Shown here: positions 22,254-33,465 of the stretch, piece by piece
Layout: each line of letters opens with the position of its first letter
Position numbering within the stretch: position 1 is the first letter of the stretch
From: Aurelia coerulea
Taxonomy: Eukaryota > Cnidaria > Scyphozoa > Semaeostomeae > Ulmaridae
DNA length: 64,000 nucleotides
Reading direction: 5' to 3'
Assembly (NCBI GenBank): GCA_039566865.1
Contig: CM076943.1
Location: 35,162,663-35,226,662 of the forward strand
Made by a program: the position numbers and the translations under genes
Notes under the pieces: model-generated
What the model was told of the DNA's origin: nothing
Databases searched by the model: none
The model's input: the letters and a program-made list of their open reading frames with translations, nothing else

Positions 22254-23672
22254 ACGTTTTAATTCGCCTCTTATTTTTAACGACTGTTTTCTTTTTTAGG
22301 CCCATACAGTACAACTTTTCCCGTTTTACCCTCTACCCTCAGCATTGAATCTTGAATATCTCCGGAGGTATTTATGTCAGTTTCAAACTGAAAAAAGATC
22401 CAGATAGTGCTCTAATTTTGGCATCTTTTGAAGAAGTTTTGAAAATACTTCAACACACAGAAGGAGACCTTCGAATCAAAATATTTAGTCTCCATGGGTA
22501 TGCGTGTCAGTCATCAATTAGCTGTTTACTATGACACACTACAGTGACAATGAGGTCGAATTCAAAGTTTTATTGCATTTCTTCAAATTTTGAAATAATT
22601 CGTAGCGCCCTTGATTGACCATGCATTAGGGCATTGGGAATAGGACTGTGAAGAAATTTTTTGAAAATATTCATTTTCCTTCTATCCTATGATATTTTGG
22701 CGAAGGGTGGTAAATCGCCCAAAACGGGCCTAAATCTGAGATGTCAAATTTCCCGGTTGGTTTCTGGCTCCATTTGATTGGTTTAGAGCGTGTCAAGTGT
22801 CAATTTTGTTAGCCAGTAAGGATTTAGTGCCTATCTTACCAACACCGATTTTTACATCGTCTGAGAGCCCATTTGCTCCTCATTTCAAATATCATGCAAA
22901 TATGTAATTCATTTTCTCATAAATTGCAGCATTTTGAAAATATTTACCAAAGATTGAATACTAGTGTAGGTGACTGCCCATAGCAGATCTATCTGTTATC
23001 TGTCTGTTAAAACATGACTTACGACATGACCTTAACGTTTGATTGAACACAGAGAGAAAAGCTTTAATGTGGCAATTTCTATTTATTCGAGTTACATGCT
23101 AGACATTTCAACTTACAGTTTTGCATATCGTGCGAAGAAATTATTAATCTCAAAGTGGAGCTATGAGCTCTAACATTTCATTTTCATGTTTAAGGCCAAA
23201 AAAGAGAGGTTTGTGCGCCTACCTGCTTCATGATGGTGAAAGGGAACTCCCTGGGTGAGCAACACAAAATTCATTGATAATTCGTTCATTACCTTGACGA
23301 CGAGCAAGATTTCTAGTCATTGAGCATATTCAAAATAAAGGCCAGCACAGCGAGTGGAATTGTTGGGGATACGTGCAAGCTCAAGTTGACGAGGACGTGG
23401 ATATCTCCTCGGGGACTATGAACGCATGCGTAGTGTGTAAATTTTTGCTGATTCGATTACGTAATGCCACTATTTTCATCACGAACTTTACAGGCAACCA
23501 GAAGTCAGACATTGAAACGAAACGAACATTTCATTTTCAATTGAAACGAAACCACATCCGCCACAGAACAATCAATTGTTGATGAGAGGACAATGTGAAA
23601 AGTTTTCATTCAGAATCACCCTGCGATAGCGTGTAATGGAAGCTTGGCAAAGAAATTTATTTATCTGGTTAT
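22254..23672 (-). repeat. Right arm of the foldback structure
   Basis: Reverse complement of 13316-14706. It carries a small extra insertion near 23520-23550 with a duplicated GAAACGAAAC phrase; otherwise it is closely matched. Confidence 0.85.
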
Positions 23673-24704
23673 GGATGTTAAGAAATGATATTCATACCGG
23701 GTGTCCCAAAAAAAAGGTAACAGATTTGATTGGGGCTAGCGATTAGAATTTAAGTTGAATCGTCCCCTGATAAGTTTTGAAGTACTCTTAGAAATTAACT
23801 CGAAGATTGATACCTTATTTGTTGATATTGGTGCGTCAAGAGTTGGAATATTAATCTTGAAAGTCCAAATTTGCTTCCTACCCCAAACCAGAGCTTTTGG
23901 GGGTTTGGCCTAAGCTGTTAACTCGCTGTGCTGTGGAATCTCCTCAACATAGCCAAATACAAACAAGAAACCTCGTGCTTAGGAAGTCTTTAGCTACCCC
24001 TGAGTCATGACACTAGGCTGCCTCATGTGTTTGTCAACAGTTGAGAGGTATCACGTTTGTCAAGAATACATGGAAGTCAGCCAAATTTGCACAAAACCAT
24101 TTGCTTTCTGTCGAAGTTAGCCCCCATTTAACGGAGAAATGAGCATAAATTGGTGCTGAAGTCAACTGTGAGTGAATTATCTAGCTCGGGGATGTATATT
24201 TGGCTGATTTTGAATCTAAGAAAAGGTTTTTAACCAGGATAAGTTTAGGCCCATTTGCCTTTCCAGTTGGAAATCACTAAAATGTGACAAATAATTGGAG
24301 ATCTAAGGAAAGCAAATGCATGTGGGTTGTTGCCAAGAGCCTTATATATATTCTGTGAAATTTTCACCGCTATATCTCCTTTCTAGCAATTTATATGAAG
24401 TTTTGAACAAAGGTCAAATTGTTTTGGCCGGTAAACGCTCGTAGCTCTGGCTCCAAATAAGATATTTGCCTAAACATGTAAACAACTCTTGAGGGATACC
24501 TCTGCAACCGATTTATCAAAAAATATTTTAGATAACTGCAATAATCTAGTATCCATTTCATTTTTCGTAAGGGTACTAGAAATTCATCTCGAACGACGGA
24601 TTTTGTCACATGGCGTTAGAAAGCGGCGATGTCATTGGCTGATTTTCGTGAGGTTGGATGACTTCCGCATGTTCTGGGAACCAGTAAGGATTTGAGCCTT
24701 ATCT
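23673..24704. other. Unassigned DNA with a possible mariner-type end
   Basis: TA followed by CCGGGTGTCCC at about 23697 resembles a mariner terminal inverted repeat, but I found no matching right end. No gene recognised. Confidence 0.35.
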
Positions 24705-25015
24705 TTCACTGAGCAAAACTCTTGCTCGTCGTCAAGGTAATCAGTGAAAGTTTCAACCCAGTTTTGTGGTGCTCATCCGAAGATTCCCCCTCCACCGCGA
24801 TGATGCAGGAAGGCATACACAAATCTCTTTGGTTTTGCCTTCAACATGAACATGAAATGTTAAAGCTCGTAATTCCATTTTCAGTTTACTAATTTCTTCC
24901 CAAGATATGCCAAACTGTAAGTTGAAATGTCAAGCATGGAACTTGGATGAATAAAAACTTCTAAATTCAACGGTTTTTCCTCTGCGTTCAATCGAACGCC
25001 GAAACTTTTTTGGGA
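24705..25015 (+). repeat. Diverged third copy of foldback-arm sequence
   Basis: Aligns with 13640-13950 in the same orientation (shared CTCGTCGTCAAGGTAAT, CTGTAAGTTGAAATGTC and others) but with many substitutions. It shows that the arm belongs to an older repeat family. Confidence 0.65.
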
Positions 25016-25089
25016 TACAAGGTGGGGTAAGTAAGCAATGCAGTTTACAACCAGACGCAGCTGTTTAGAAACAATTTGTACCAAGAATA

Positions 25090-25745
25090 TAATAGATCTT
25101 TAGCTGTTGTAAAAAAGAGTCTATGTAGAAATATCATCACTAAGAAGGCGAATATCTAGAGATCATACTGCATTTGGACCACCAAAATGTTCGTGAAAAT
25201 TGTGAAGATCAAATTCCATCTTGCCTGCAGTTTTCGAGCTCCTTGTGAATGTTTGCACTCCAGCACCATCACCTCGACAGGCCTCTCTCTTTTAACTCTT
25301 CTTTTGCCCCTGGGTGCGTGCTTTCTAAATTTATCAACTGGCGACAATAGAAGCTTCCATAGCGAGCATAGTTGTTTATTCATCGAGAAACACATAGGCA
25401 ATGACCTTTTCCGGCAATGTAGACGAAGGTCAAAGTCATTCTTGTTGACTGCGAGGTGGAATAAGTGTTGACGTTCCACTGCTCTTTGGTACATCATCCA
25501 GAATTGGGGTGTCTTTCCGAATTCCCCAGACAGACACCGTTCTCTCAAATCATCATATTCATTTCAGTTGGCAGATAATGGCTCTTCCTTTACAACGGCA
25601 AGGACATCGAGGTTCGTAACGTCTTGATCCAGTGAATCTTTGATATCTTGTGGCACATCTGGGAGAAATGCTTCACAAAAAAATCCTGTCGAGTGCCTCT
25701 GCAAAGCACTCATGAATAAGCCAGCTGCTGTTGTAGTGCTTTCCG
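25090..25745 (-). pseudogene. Transposase-like multi-copy family, C-terminal part
   Basis: The continuation of 29248-31320 after a 3.5-kb insertion. Visible landmarks are SGKHYNSSWLIHECFAEALD at the junction, then GKTPQFWMMYQ, NDFDLRLHC, and in other frames ARYGSFYCRQLINLE and DGAGVQTFTRSSKTAGK. At least two frameshifts are needed to follow it. I recognise this architecture as an abundant hypothetical family in cnidarian and some mollusc genomes. Its biochemical role is unknown to me, and transposon origin is my inference. Dead copy. Confidence 0.6.
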
Positions 25746-26035
25746 CTGAAAACATATACAAAAAAGCTGGCCAAAAACTTCATGCACTTGCACGAGTTGC
25801 AAAATTCATGGACCAGGAAAAGTTAAAGACAATAATGAATGCTTTTGTGTCTTTTCAATTTAGCTATTGTCCTGTAATTTGGATGTTTGATGATAGGAAA
25901 GTAAATAACAAAATAAATAAGATCCACGAAAGAGCAGTAAGAATCGCATTCAAGGATTTCGAGGATTTGTCGTCAAATTTAGAAGAATTGTTGATAAAGA
26001 CAGACTCGGTCATCATTCACCAAAGAAATCTTTAG

Positions 26036-26745
26036 TTATTATTATTATTATTATTAACAATTTCTTTTACGTTGGCAAAAAAGAAAAATATACATAGCTA
26101 ATAAGCTAATTAATGCCAACAAATAAGTCAAAGCTTAGTTTAGAATATAATTTGCTACTTTAAAACGTAGAAAAACCCTAAATCTTAAATGAATAGTTTG
26201 CACAATCTGCAGATGCAAGTGTTTCCATTCCATAATTTTATTTTTCGCTTGAATTCAGAAAGTGTATTGGAATCTTTAATCTCATTCGGCAAAGAGGACC
26301 ACAAAAGGTGACCTCTACACTGAATATTCTCTATTCCGTATGTTGTTGTTTTTATATTTGGCAACTGCAAATTATTTTCATTTCTCAAATTGTAGTGAAT
26401 ATTTCTTTCAGTAAAAATGTTTTTCATAAATGTTGGATTTAGATTGTTTTTTGTTTTGAATATTTCAATCATTAGCAATTGCAGATTGGGCTGATGAATG
26501 GTAACGTATTTTTTCTTCAACTTTTCTAGCTCTGAGGCACTATATTTGCATACCAATCGCAATGCTCTTTCGTGAATGCGATTTAATTTTGAATTAGTTG
26601 CCCTATCATTAAACATCCATGCAAGTGGACAATAATTGAATTGTGCCCTGAGCAATGAATTCATTAAAATTTTTGATTTGATAGGATCAATGCTATTAGA
26701 CAAGCGAGCCAGTGCGTGAAGCTTTTGGTTGGCCTTTTTATGCAA
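26036..26745 (-). mobile_element. 5'-truncated LINE family F, copy 3
   Basis: Antisense insertion into copy 2. The 3' end is the ATT repeat at 26036-26056 (TAA repeats on its own strand). Approximate target duplication: AAATCTTTAG on the left and AAATCTAG on the right. Confidence 0.75.
26185..26745 (-). pseudogene. LINE RT C-terminal fragment (family F, copy 3)
   Basis: About 187 open codons with the same landmarks as the other copies: KANQKLHALARLSNS, FNYCPLAWMF, RIHERALRLV, YNLRNENNLQLP, GHLLWSSLP and the cysteine end CICRLCKLFI. The open frame suggests a younger insertion than copy 2, but the copy lacks the RT palm and endonuclease. Confidence 0.8.
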
Positions 26746-26880
26746 ATCTAGCAACGGAAATTTATAAGACCAAACATGATCTTAATCCTAAATAAATGGA
26801 TGCAATCTTCGTCGAGAAAAAAATCCCCTATGGACTGAGAGGTAATTACAACTTGTCAGTACCGATTCCACGAACAAATA

Positions 26881-27805
26881 AGGGAGACCGGGGACAATTG
26901 TAACACAGTGCAATTGTAACACTGACTCTCACGCCTTGCAAAAATGTGCAAAAATCTGATTTTTTCAGAATATGTTCAATATAACCCTCTACATGCGACT
27001 TGAGATATAGGAATGTTCGGCCAAGTTTGCGACATTTCCAGGGGAAAAACATGTTTTTGAGTACAAAAGTAAATACGTGCTTTCGCTGTAAATTTGCGTC
27101 TGAAAGATTTTGCTCTTGAGTAAAAAATTTCATTTTCACATCACAAACATGGCATCTATTTAGGATCAAAACAACGTTAAAGCTTTTTAAGCCCCACAGC
27201 TTATGAGACTTGAAAATGGAAAATAAAGATAGCTGACCAGGTTAGGGGCAATTGTAACACGCTGTTACAATTGCCCCGGTGTAAGCTGACCGATGGTTTG
27301 GTTTTGATTCATTTTTTAATCTGCTCGACCAATTTGCATCCATGCAGTATTAAAGAGTTAAAAATTGAAATTTGTAAAAAAGGCACATTTTTTCTCAAGC
27401 GATTCAATTTTTTTGAACTGATGCATCCACGTTTACAAAGAAATAAAAACCACGTCTTATTTTTAATTTTCTTTTTAAAGCCATGAATAATCTGCAACTT
27501 GGTGCTACATTTGGTTCAATGAAAAAGCAGAGTCGTGCAATAATCATCTGTGATGATTTTAAAGATATGTAACAATTGCTCCAACCATCTGTTACAATTA
27601 CCCCCTGTTACCGGGGCCATTGTAACCACTGATTTTAAAACTATCATAGCGTAACAAAAAATGGTTCCGTGTGATGGAAACTAATGTCTTTTTTATTCCA
27701 AAGGATGCAACTACAGTATCATTTACCTTCAGGAGCGCCATTAATCATTTTTTATACGATATGGCTGATTTTCCAAAAAGTGTTACAATTGACCCCGGTC
27801 TCCCT
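26881..27805. mobile_element. TA-flanked MITE with repeated CAATTGTAACA motifs
   Basis: A 925-bp element with ends AGGGAGACCGGGGACAATTG and, inverted, AGGGAGACCGGGGTCAATTG, flanked by TA at 26879-26880 and 27806-27807. The motif CAATTGTAACA or close variants occurs about eight times in both orientations: near 26893, 26910, 27249, 27262, 27570, 27591, 27614 and 27781. A TA target suggests Tc1/mariner-type mobilisation. The antisense frame 26846-27169 is not a recognised protein. Confidence 0.8.
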
Positions 27806-27970
27806 TAGTTATGGTATAGAGACAATCTGTTACACTGGAAACAAACTCTGGCATTCGTTGCCACTAGAACTAAAAGAGTCTCATACCTTGACAAACTTTA
27901 AGCGGAAGATAAAAAGCATCAATTTAGGAATTGCAACTGTAGATTTGTAAATAATTTAGGATTTGTATAG

Positions 27971-28565
27971 ATATTTATGGAAGCTGCGTTCAGAAAATTC
28001 GAAAAAGTCTGGCTGACAAGAAAAAAGATTTCGCTTGAAAGGAAGCTGATACTCTATGAAGCTCAAGTGGTAGTCATGCTTTACAACTCAAACAGCTGGT
28101 CTGCGACAAAAACCTCTCTCAAAAAGATAGATATCACGCACAGGGGACATCTCAGAAAGATGCTCAACATCAGATATCCAGGAATGATCAGCAATAACAC
28201 TCTGTACAAAAGATACAACGTTGCAAAGCTATCGGTCAGAGTTACTGAATATCGTTGGCGTATGCTTGGTCATATTTTGAGAAATGATGAAATACAGCAG
28301 CTCAGTTAGCACTTACATTCGCTGTTGAGTCTGATAAGCGTTTAATTGGAGGCATTGGAAGACCAAGGAGTAATCTGTTGACACTAATAAAGAATGATCT
28401 GAATCAGCGAAATCTAAAAATAAATAGCATTGCAGAACTGAATGAAGTCAGAGATATAGCCAGGTGTAGAGAGCGCTGGAAGAACCTGTTATAACTACAG
28501 ATGAAAAGATCATTTTAAATGTATGCCCCTGTACATAATAATAATATATATTTATTTATTCATTT
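27971..28565 (+). mobile_element. LINE 3' fragment of a different clade (family R)
   Basis: Flanked by the 10-bp duplication ATTTGTATAG at 27961-27970 and 28566-28575. The coding part 27977-28309 ends in YRWRMLGHILR and continues in another frame to about 28492 (GGIGRPRSNLLTLIKND, RCRERWKNLL). The combination of a WLGHILR-type block and a GRPR block marks the extreme C-terminus of LINE polymerases unlike families A-F here. Confidence 0.7.
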
Positions 28566-28582
28566 ATTTGTATAGTTAAGAT

Positions 28583-29111
28583 AGCATAGGTTCCAAATCT
28601 TTTTCTCGGCGTAAAAAGGTGGGTGTAAAATTCAATGACCCATTTCTTCTGTTTGAATGGCTTGAAAGGAACTTCAGATACTTATCTATAATTCTACCGT
28701 TGGACTTTCCAGAAAGTTTTAATATTTTTTTAAATTACAGCGTATCTTACGTTTTAACTCATTTTAAGATGTGACGTCATCAAATTTCTAAATCATAAAG
28801 CAGATGAGTGAAGTGACAGACTTTTCTTGATACCATATTGTAGGGATTCATAAACTATGGTGTTCTTCGAAGTTATTTCATGTTACGTCAAACAGTTTAG
28901 AAATTATGATGGTTTTAAGTTTTTTTGAAAATTTCTCTTGAATTCTTGAAAAATAGGAAAATCATTCTAATTCTGAAAATATTGAAGATTTCAGAAAAGT
29001 CCAACGGTAGAATTAGAGAGAAATAGCTAAAGTTTCTTTGAAATTATTCAGTTCAAAGAAATAGGTCACTCAATTTTACACCAGCCTTTTTAAAGATTTG
29101 GAACCTATGCT
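28583..29111. mobile_element. 9-bp-TSD MITE, copy 1
   Basis: A 529-bp element with ends AGCATAGGTTCCAAATCTTT and the inverse. Target duplication AGTTAAGAT lies at 28574-28582 and 29112-29120. The closely related copy at 35099-35625 also has a 9-bp duplication. A 9-bp duplication with AT-rich non-coding content fits a non-autonomous Mutator-like element. Confidence 0.85.
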
Positions 29112-29247
29112 AGTTAAGATGTAAATAGGATTCTTTAATTTTGAGTTTTTTTCAATGGTTGGCTTTAATTAGCTTTAAGTAGTTATCTGCAAGCCAACCG
29201 TAAATGAACAATAATAATTATTACTATTAGAGAAGTTATTATTATTA

Positions 29248-31320
29248 TTTCCGGAGACAATACCATTAATGCCACCTGCACTACAAATCCCTGCTTGGTA
29301 GCTCACCTCTTCGAAACCACTTCCAGATGCAAGTTTTCCAAACGTGCCGAAAATCTCAACCATCGCATAGAAGTCTCTAAGGTGGATAATAACATTCTTG
29401 AACTCCGTTTGATTATTCCACAGAACATGATAAAATTTTATGGCTGCCCCAGCATCGACAGCAATATGAGTATATTTCATGTTTGATACAGCTGCTAGTG
29501 GCTGTGACTACCTGATACATTTACGCACTGTAGTGTAATCCGTTATTGGGTTGTTTATCGGAGGGGGGGGGGGAGAGAATTGTGATTTGCTTTTCTTGTG
29601 AATTTGGTACACACAAAGCTAGTACGACCCAACCAACAAACCGAGAAATGCATTGTGGGAAAGTGGAATAATTTCGCTGCATTGATTTTCAGAGTAGCAA
29701 CAACTTCTCGACATCTCCACAGTTGTAATCTGAAGTTGAATCTTGCTGAAAGAGATCTGGATTCTTACGAGGAACAACTTTCATAGACGGTAGATGGTGC
29801 TCCTCGCAATTGATGGATCTATTATCTGATTTTGGAACATCGACATCATCACATCATTGCCATGTTTCCGGGTGTTTCTAATTGATATGCAATTCCATGC
29901 GTGGTGTGTAAGCCTCCTCGCAGGTTCTCCTCCTTTACATCAAAGTTGTCCCACCAGAAAAACGTCAGGACACGTTCAGTTTCATTAGCAGGGAGGAGTG
30001 GCAAGGGTCTTAGCTTCTGGATAAGCTCAGCTTGGGCGGTTTCGTTTAGACGAACTTAGTCATAATTAATAGAGTGGCCAAATCTTCCAAATAACTCTAT
30101 TGGCTTCTTTTGCCCAGTTAGACTGTGCAGTCCGGTTCCCAAAAAGTACATGCTTCATTGTAAGAAAGTTTCCTTTCGACACTGCATGAACGAGGTCTTG
30201 CGAAAATGAATCAACGTATCGAACAACTTCCTCTCCTGGCTGGTGAATGTTGGGTCGAATGGATAACGTTTGACAAGAAATCTTTCACGGAATTTGAAGG
30301 CTGACAATCTGGTAACGACAAAGAGTCAATTGTTGGAGGTCGTGGAATCTCTGATGCATTTTCAATCAAATTATGTATGTCACATCGGAGTATAGATGCA
30401 GCTTCTTTTAATACGAACGATTTGTTGCCTCCGACAAATGTTTTCAGGGATGTTTCTGCAAGAGCAGTGCGACTTTCAACAATGTGATGCTCGTGGTAAG
30501 CAACTGTGACGAAAATTTATTTGTCCGCGGACTCTTTCTCCAATGTTTGATTAAACGTGAACAGTAACCTTTTATCATTGTGATCCAATCCATGCATTTC
30601 AGCCAGTACCGTCATGGACACGAACTGTTTGCCATCAATTATGACATGTTCAGTGAAATTGGAAACAGATTCAAAGTCAGTTGAGCTTTGGGCTTGGTTT
30701 TTGTCAGCTTCATTTGCGTTTGCATCAGTCTCTAAAATGGATTGCTTACTGCAAATTCTGACATACTCTTTGCAACAGACTGGGTGCATCTTGAGTTCCT
30801 TGGCAATCGGATCCTGGTGGGCAGTTTTGAGAAGCATTTCTGTATCATTACGCAGCTGAGCAATATCTCTTATCGACTGGCATGAAGAAAACGTTTGCAG
30901 CTGCTTGAGACTAAGTTTCTTCCCTTCACCTTCCTTTGGTTTGTCAGTGTCACGTTTCACGCATTTATTTGGAAGCAAGATACCGGTATCCTCAGTTGCA
31001 CGCTTTCTGCGTTTGAGGGGTGAGGCTTTTTTCGACTTCTGATCAAGCCTTGCCGCAACTGACATTGCTTTGATAAAGTTTTGATAACACTTTCTATGTA
31101 CGTGAAACTTTTCGGGGACAAAGGCCGGCAGAATAGTGCGAATTTGCTGTTGGTGGATATGCGCCGCTCATAGGCGGATACTTGCATCTTTAGCCTTGAT
31201 TATCCTGTCAAGCGTTTCCCTTGTCAATAGTTTAAGCTCGGTTTTTGAATGAAAAGATGCTTGTGATGAATGACGCATTTCTTCTCTTACGGGGGCATAG
31301 TCATTAGGATATGTGGGTTT
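29248..31320 (-). pseudogene. Transposase-like multi-copy family, N-terminal and central part
   Basis: Read downward from 31320, where a clean 3' splice site (pyrimidine tract then ATTTCAG, 31321-31327) precedes the exon. Features: a HRKCYQNFI block, an open stretch at 30517-31065 with ILLPNKCVKRD, an LRNDTEMLL segment and a HPVCCKEYVRIC block (paired Cys-His-like motifs). Further on come a LTGQKKPIELFGRFGHSINYD block, FFWWDNFDVK, GGLHTTHGIAYQ, and finally the HVLWNN to GSGFEEVSYQAGICSAGG block at 29250-29480. Stops and frameshifts (e.g. TGA near 31180) make it a pseudogene. The LINE at 25746-29247 cuts it within the SGK codons. Function unknown. Confidence 0.6.
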
Positions 31321-31944
31321 CTGAAATAAGGAGAATGAATTCAAATTACGAGAAACAATTCTTCGTTATAGCATTGTTGGTTGCGTTAGGATGCGAAACG
31401 AAACGAAGCAATAGTGTTAATAACGTTGATAACATAGACATACATACCCCTTGCACACTATCCATTAATTTGATGTTTTGAAATAATGAATGAATTGCAA
31501 AGGAAAATTGGTGTAAATTCGAAAAAACCACGATGGAATTCAGAACTGCTTTGAATTTTATTTAACAAACAACAGAATCTCCAACTGAAAGTTTAGCCTG
31601 CCAGTAACGAATACAGTCTTGGCGGACCACCGTGTATAAATAATCTGGAATTAATGAATGAAAAATGAATTGTGCCTTCTAGACCGCCCACTAATGAAAT
31701 TCAACATTTCTTAACAAGCAAGGATGTACTTAAAGTCAGTTGACGGAGCTAAAGCCAACGGCTTTTTAAAAATAACGTCAATTCAACTCAATTGAAATTT
31801 AGTATACAATTGAATTGACCAAGAAGCGCTTGCCTTTCGTCACGTCACTGAATTGAGGAAGAGGGGAAACCCCTGGAAAACGCACAGACAGCTACATAAA
31901 GCAAATCATACTCTATAATCACACTTGCCCTCGTTTCGTTGAAC

Positions 31945-32252
31945 TCTCTTTCATACGAACATCTTCCAGCATGTGAACATCTCCATCTTCCAGCTTTTCA
32001 AGTTTTGCTTTGCACGGACTGAGTTTCATATTTCTCCAGCAACGATCGGCCTTGGCCTAACTCAGCTGCATCCAAAATCCATTCCGTTAGTGTTGTCTCC
32101 AAGACTAATAGCAACTGGATATCGTCGTGCTCGTCCCACAACTCCTTTTCCTTTCCCCCGGACCCCAAAAACGAAGTGTACGACTTTCCAGCTCGTTGAG
32201 CGCGCAAGTTTCTTGCAGGAGAACGCAACTCTGAATCCCGATCATCAACCAT
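31945..32252 (-). other. Possible upstream exon of the transposase-like gene
   Basis: An 84-codon open stretch (31998-32252) starting MVDDRDSELRSPARNL. A neighbouring frame continues to a GCAAGT donor-like site near 31943. It lies upstream of the splice acceptor at 31321 on the same strand. No motif is recognised, so linkage to the downstream pseudogene is only positional. Confidence 0.25.
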
Positions 32253-32639
32253 TTTGATCTCAAGAAAACCTGATCACGTGAGAATGGTGATCACCACAAG
32301 AGTTCTCGATTTTCATTGGCTAAGGCACCAGATCTATTTTTAACTTGCCTAGTCCCCTGGATATGCAAAGCTGAGTTGGCTATTTATCTCCGTCAACTAA
32401 CTTTAAGCCTCACGATGTATTATCGTTCCTCTCGCAGGAAGTCATCATGAGCGTTATAGGAGCATGTCTCAACACTATCTTATTGCAGGAAAAACAAGGT
32501 TTACAATGGTAATTTGAATGAGACAAGAAAAGATTTGTGATCCCTCTTTTTGTCTTAGGCCCCTCCCCCGTATCTTGAAAAAGCCCCCTAACCTCCCAAT
32601 CAACGTTTAAATTCTTAATCTAAGGACAAATTTGATCTA

Positions 32640-33264
32640 CCGGATGAGTCAGAAAAAAGACTCCCCGTTTGAAAGGTCACGGCTCCCTGGATATCAAGAC
32701 AATGATATCGGCAAATATATAGTTTAATGGTAGAAATGTTCCAATCCACTATGAAATTTACCTGACTGAAATCGGCCACTCCATTCTGAAATTATGAGGG
32801 ATTTTCTCGAGAAAGCCTCTTCAAGAAATCTTCAAAACGTGCCCAAAATCATGAACAAATTTCCCTTACATTTCTGCCTTACAATGGCCTTACAGCAATG
32901 ACTTGTGGACGCTTTAGCACGTGCTATCCTCTTGGGAGGACGAACAATCCCCCCCCCCTGGTATCGATGACCTATTCAGTCCATTCTCCCAAGAGGACAA
33001 AATACATGAATTTATTTGAGTGTCATCAGTTTTAGGACGGAAAACTTGCTCATTGTTTTCATTCGTTTTTGCAGGTTTTTGGAAGGGGCATTCTGCAGAA
33101 AATCACCCATATCGATGGGAAGGAATGGCCTATTAAGGCCGGGTAAATTACTGAACCTAATTGAACATATTGGCAATAAAACAAACCAGTTTTCAATATC
33201 ATTGTTTTGATGTTTCGAGAGTAGTGACCTTCCAAGCGGGGATTCTTTTTTCTGACTCACCCGG
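32640..33264. mobile_element. Mariner-like MITE
   Basis: A 625-bp element with ends CCGGATGAGTCAGAAAAAAG and, inverted, CCGGGTGAGTCAGAAAAAAG, flanked by TA at 32638-32639 and 33265-33266. Inverted similarity continues for about 75 bp (CAATGATAT in both arms). No transposase. TA target plus CCGG start fits the Tc1/mariner superfamily. Confidence 0.8.
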
Positions 33265-33393
33265 TAGAAAGCCTATGTCCCATACATTCCCTCTCGGTGA
33301 CCATGCTCCTCCTCCAGCCTCTGTGGTCTATTTATTAATCCCCAAAATTTGATACTAAAACTTTCGACGAATGGAGAAAAATGGAAAAATTGA

Positions 33394-33465
33394 GGTGAGA
33401 CCGAGATTTGAACTCGGGGCCTTCTGCTTTCATGACAGACGCTCTACCAGTTGAGCTATCTCACC
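33394..33465 (-). tRNA. tRNA-like gene or tRNA-derived SINE head, anticodon-position TGA
   Basis: A 72-nt cloverleaf on the minus strand. The acceptor GGTGAGA pairs with TCTCACC (7 of 7). The D arm contains A box TAGCTCAACTGG; the anticodon stem TCTGT pairs with GCAGA; T arm CCGAG-TTCAAAT-CTCGG carries the B box. The seven-base loop CATGAAA puts TGA in the anticodon position but has A instead of the near-universal T at position 33. There is no long variable arm as required for serine. This favours a tRNA pseudogene or SINE over a working tRNA. No CCA is encoded. Confidence 0.6.

Larger units (their letters stand above)
13316..23672. mobile_element. 10.4-kb foldback element with 1.4-kb inverted arms
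   Basis: The left arm (13316-14706) and right arm (22254-23672) are near-identical in reverse complement. They include frames that read alike in both arms (beginning MQAQVDEDVDISS and MNISGGIYVSF), which I treat as chance frames. Between them are a nested palindrome, a direct duplication and a satellite. No transposase or capsid-type ORF is present, so it resembles a foldback or non-autonomous DNA element. Clear target duplications were not found, so it may instead be a segmental inverted duplication. Confidence 0.6.
25752..27950 (+). pseudogene. LINE RT C-terminal fragment, split (family F, copy 2)
   Basis: Three exon-like pieces of a single former ORF. The first (25752-26035) holds KAGQKLHALARVAKFMD, FSYCPVIWMF and KIHERAVRIAF. 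The second (about 26760-26880) holds IPYGLRGNYNLSVPIPRTN with one stop codon. The third (27808-27950) holds SYGIETICYTGNKLWHSLP and FKRKIKS. The second and third rejoin across the TA-flanked MITE exactly at the TN-SYG boundary. No catalytic residues are left. Confidence 0.75.
25746..29247 (+). mobile_element. LINE family F, copy 2, with four nested insertions
   Basis: Inserted in the transposase-like gene with the 6-bp duplication TTTCCG (25740-25745 and 29248-29253). It ends in an ATT-repeat tail. Coding pieces lie at 25752-26035, about 26760-26880 and 27808-27950. Interruptions: an antisense LINE F (26036-26745), a TA-flanked MITE (26881-27805), a LINE fragment (27971-28565) and a 9-bp-TSD MITE (28583-29111). 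Excising each one rejoins the LINE. Confidence 0.8.

Noticed and set aside
23697..23730. Complete mariner element starting CCGGGTGTCCC
   Set aside because: I found no matching inverted end or transposase downstream, so only a possible single end is noted.
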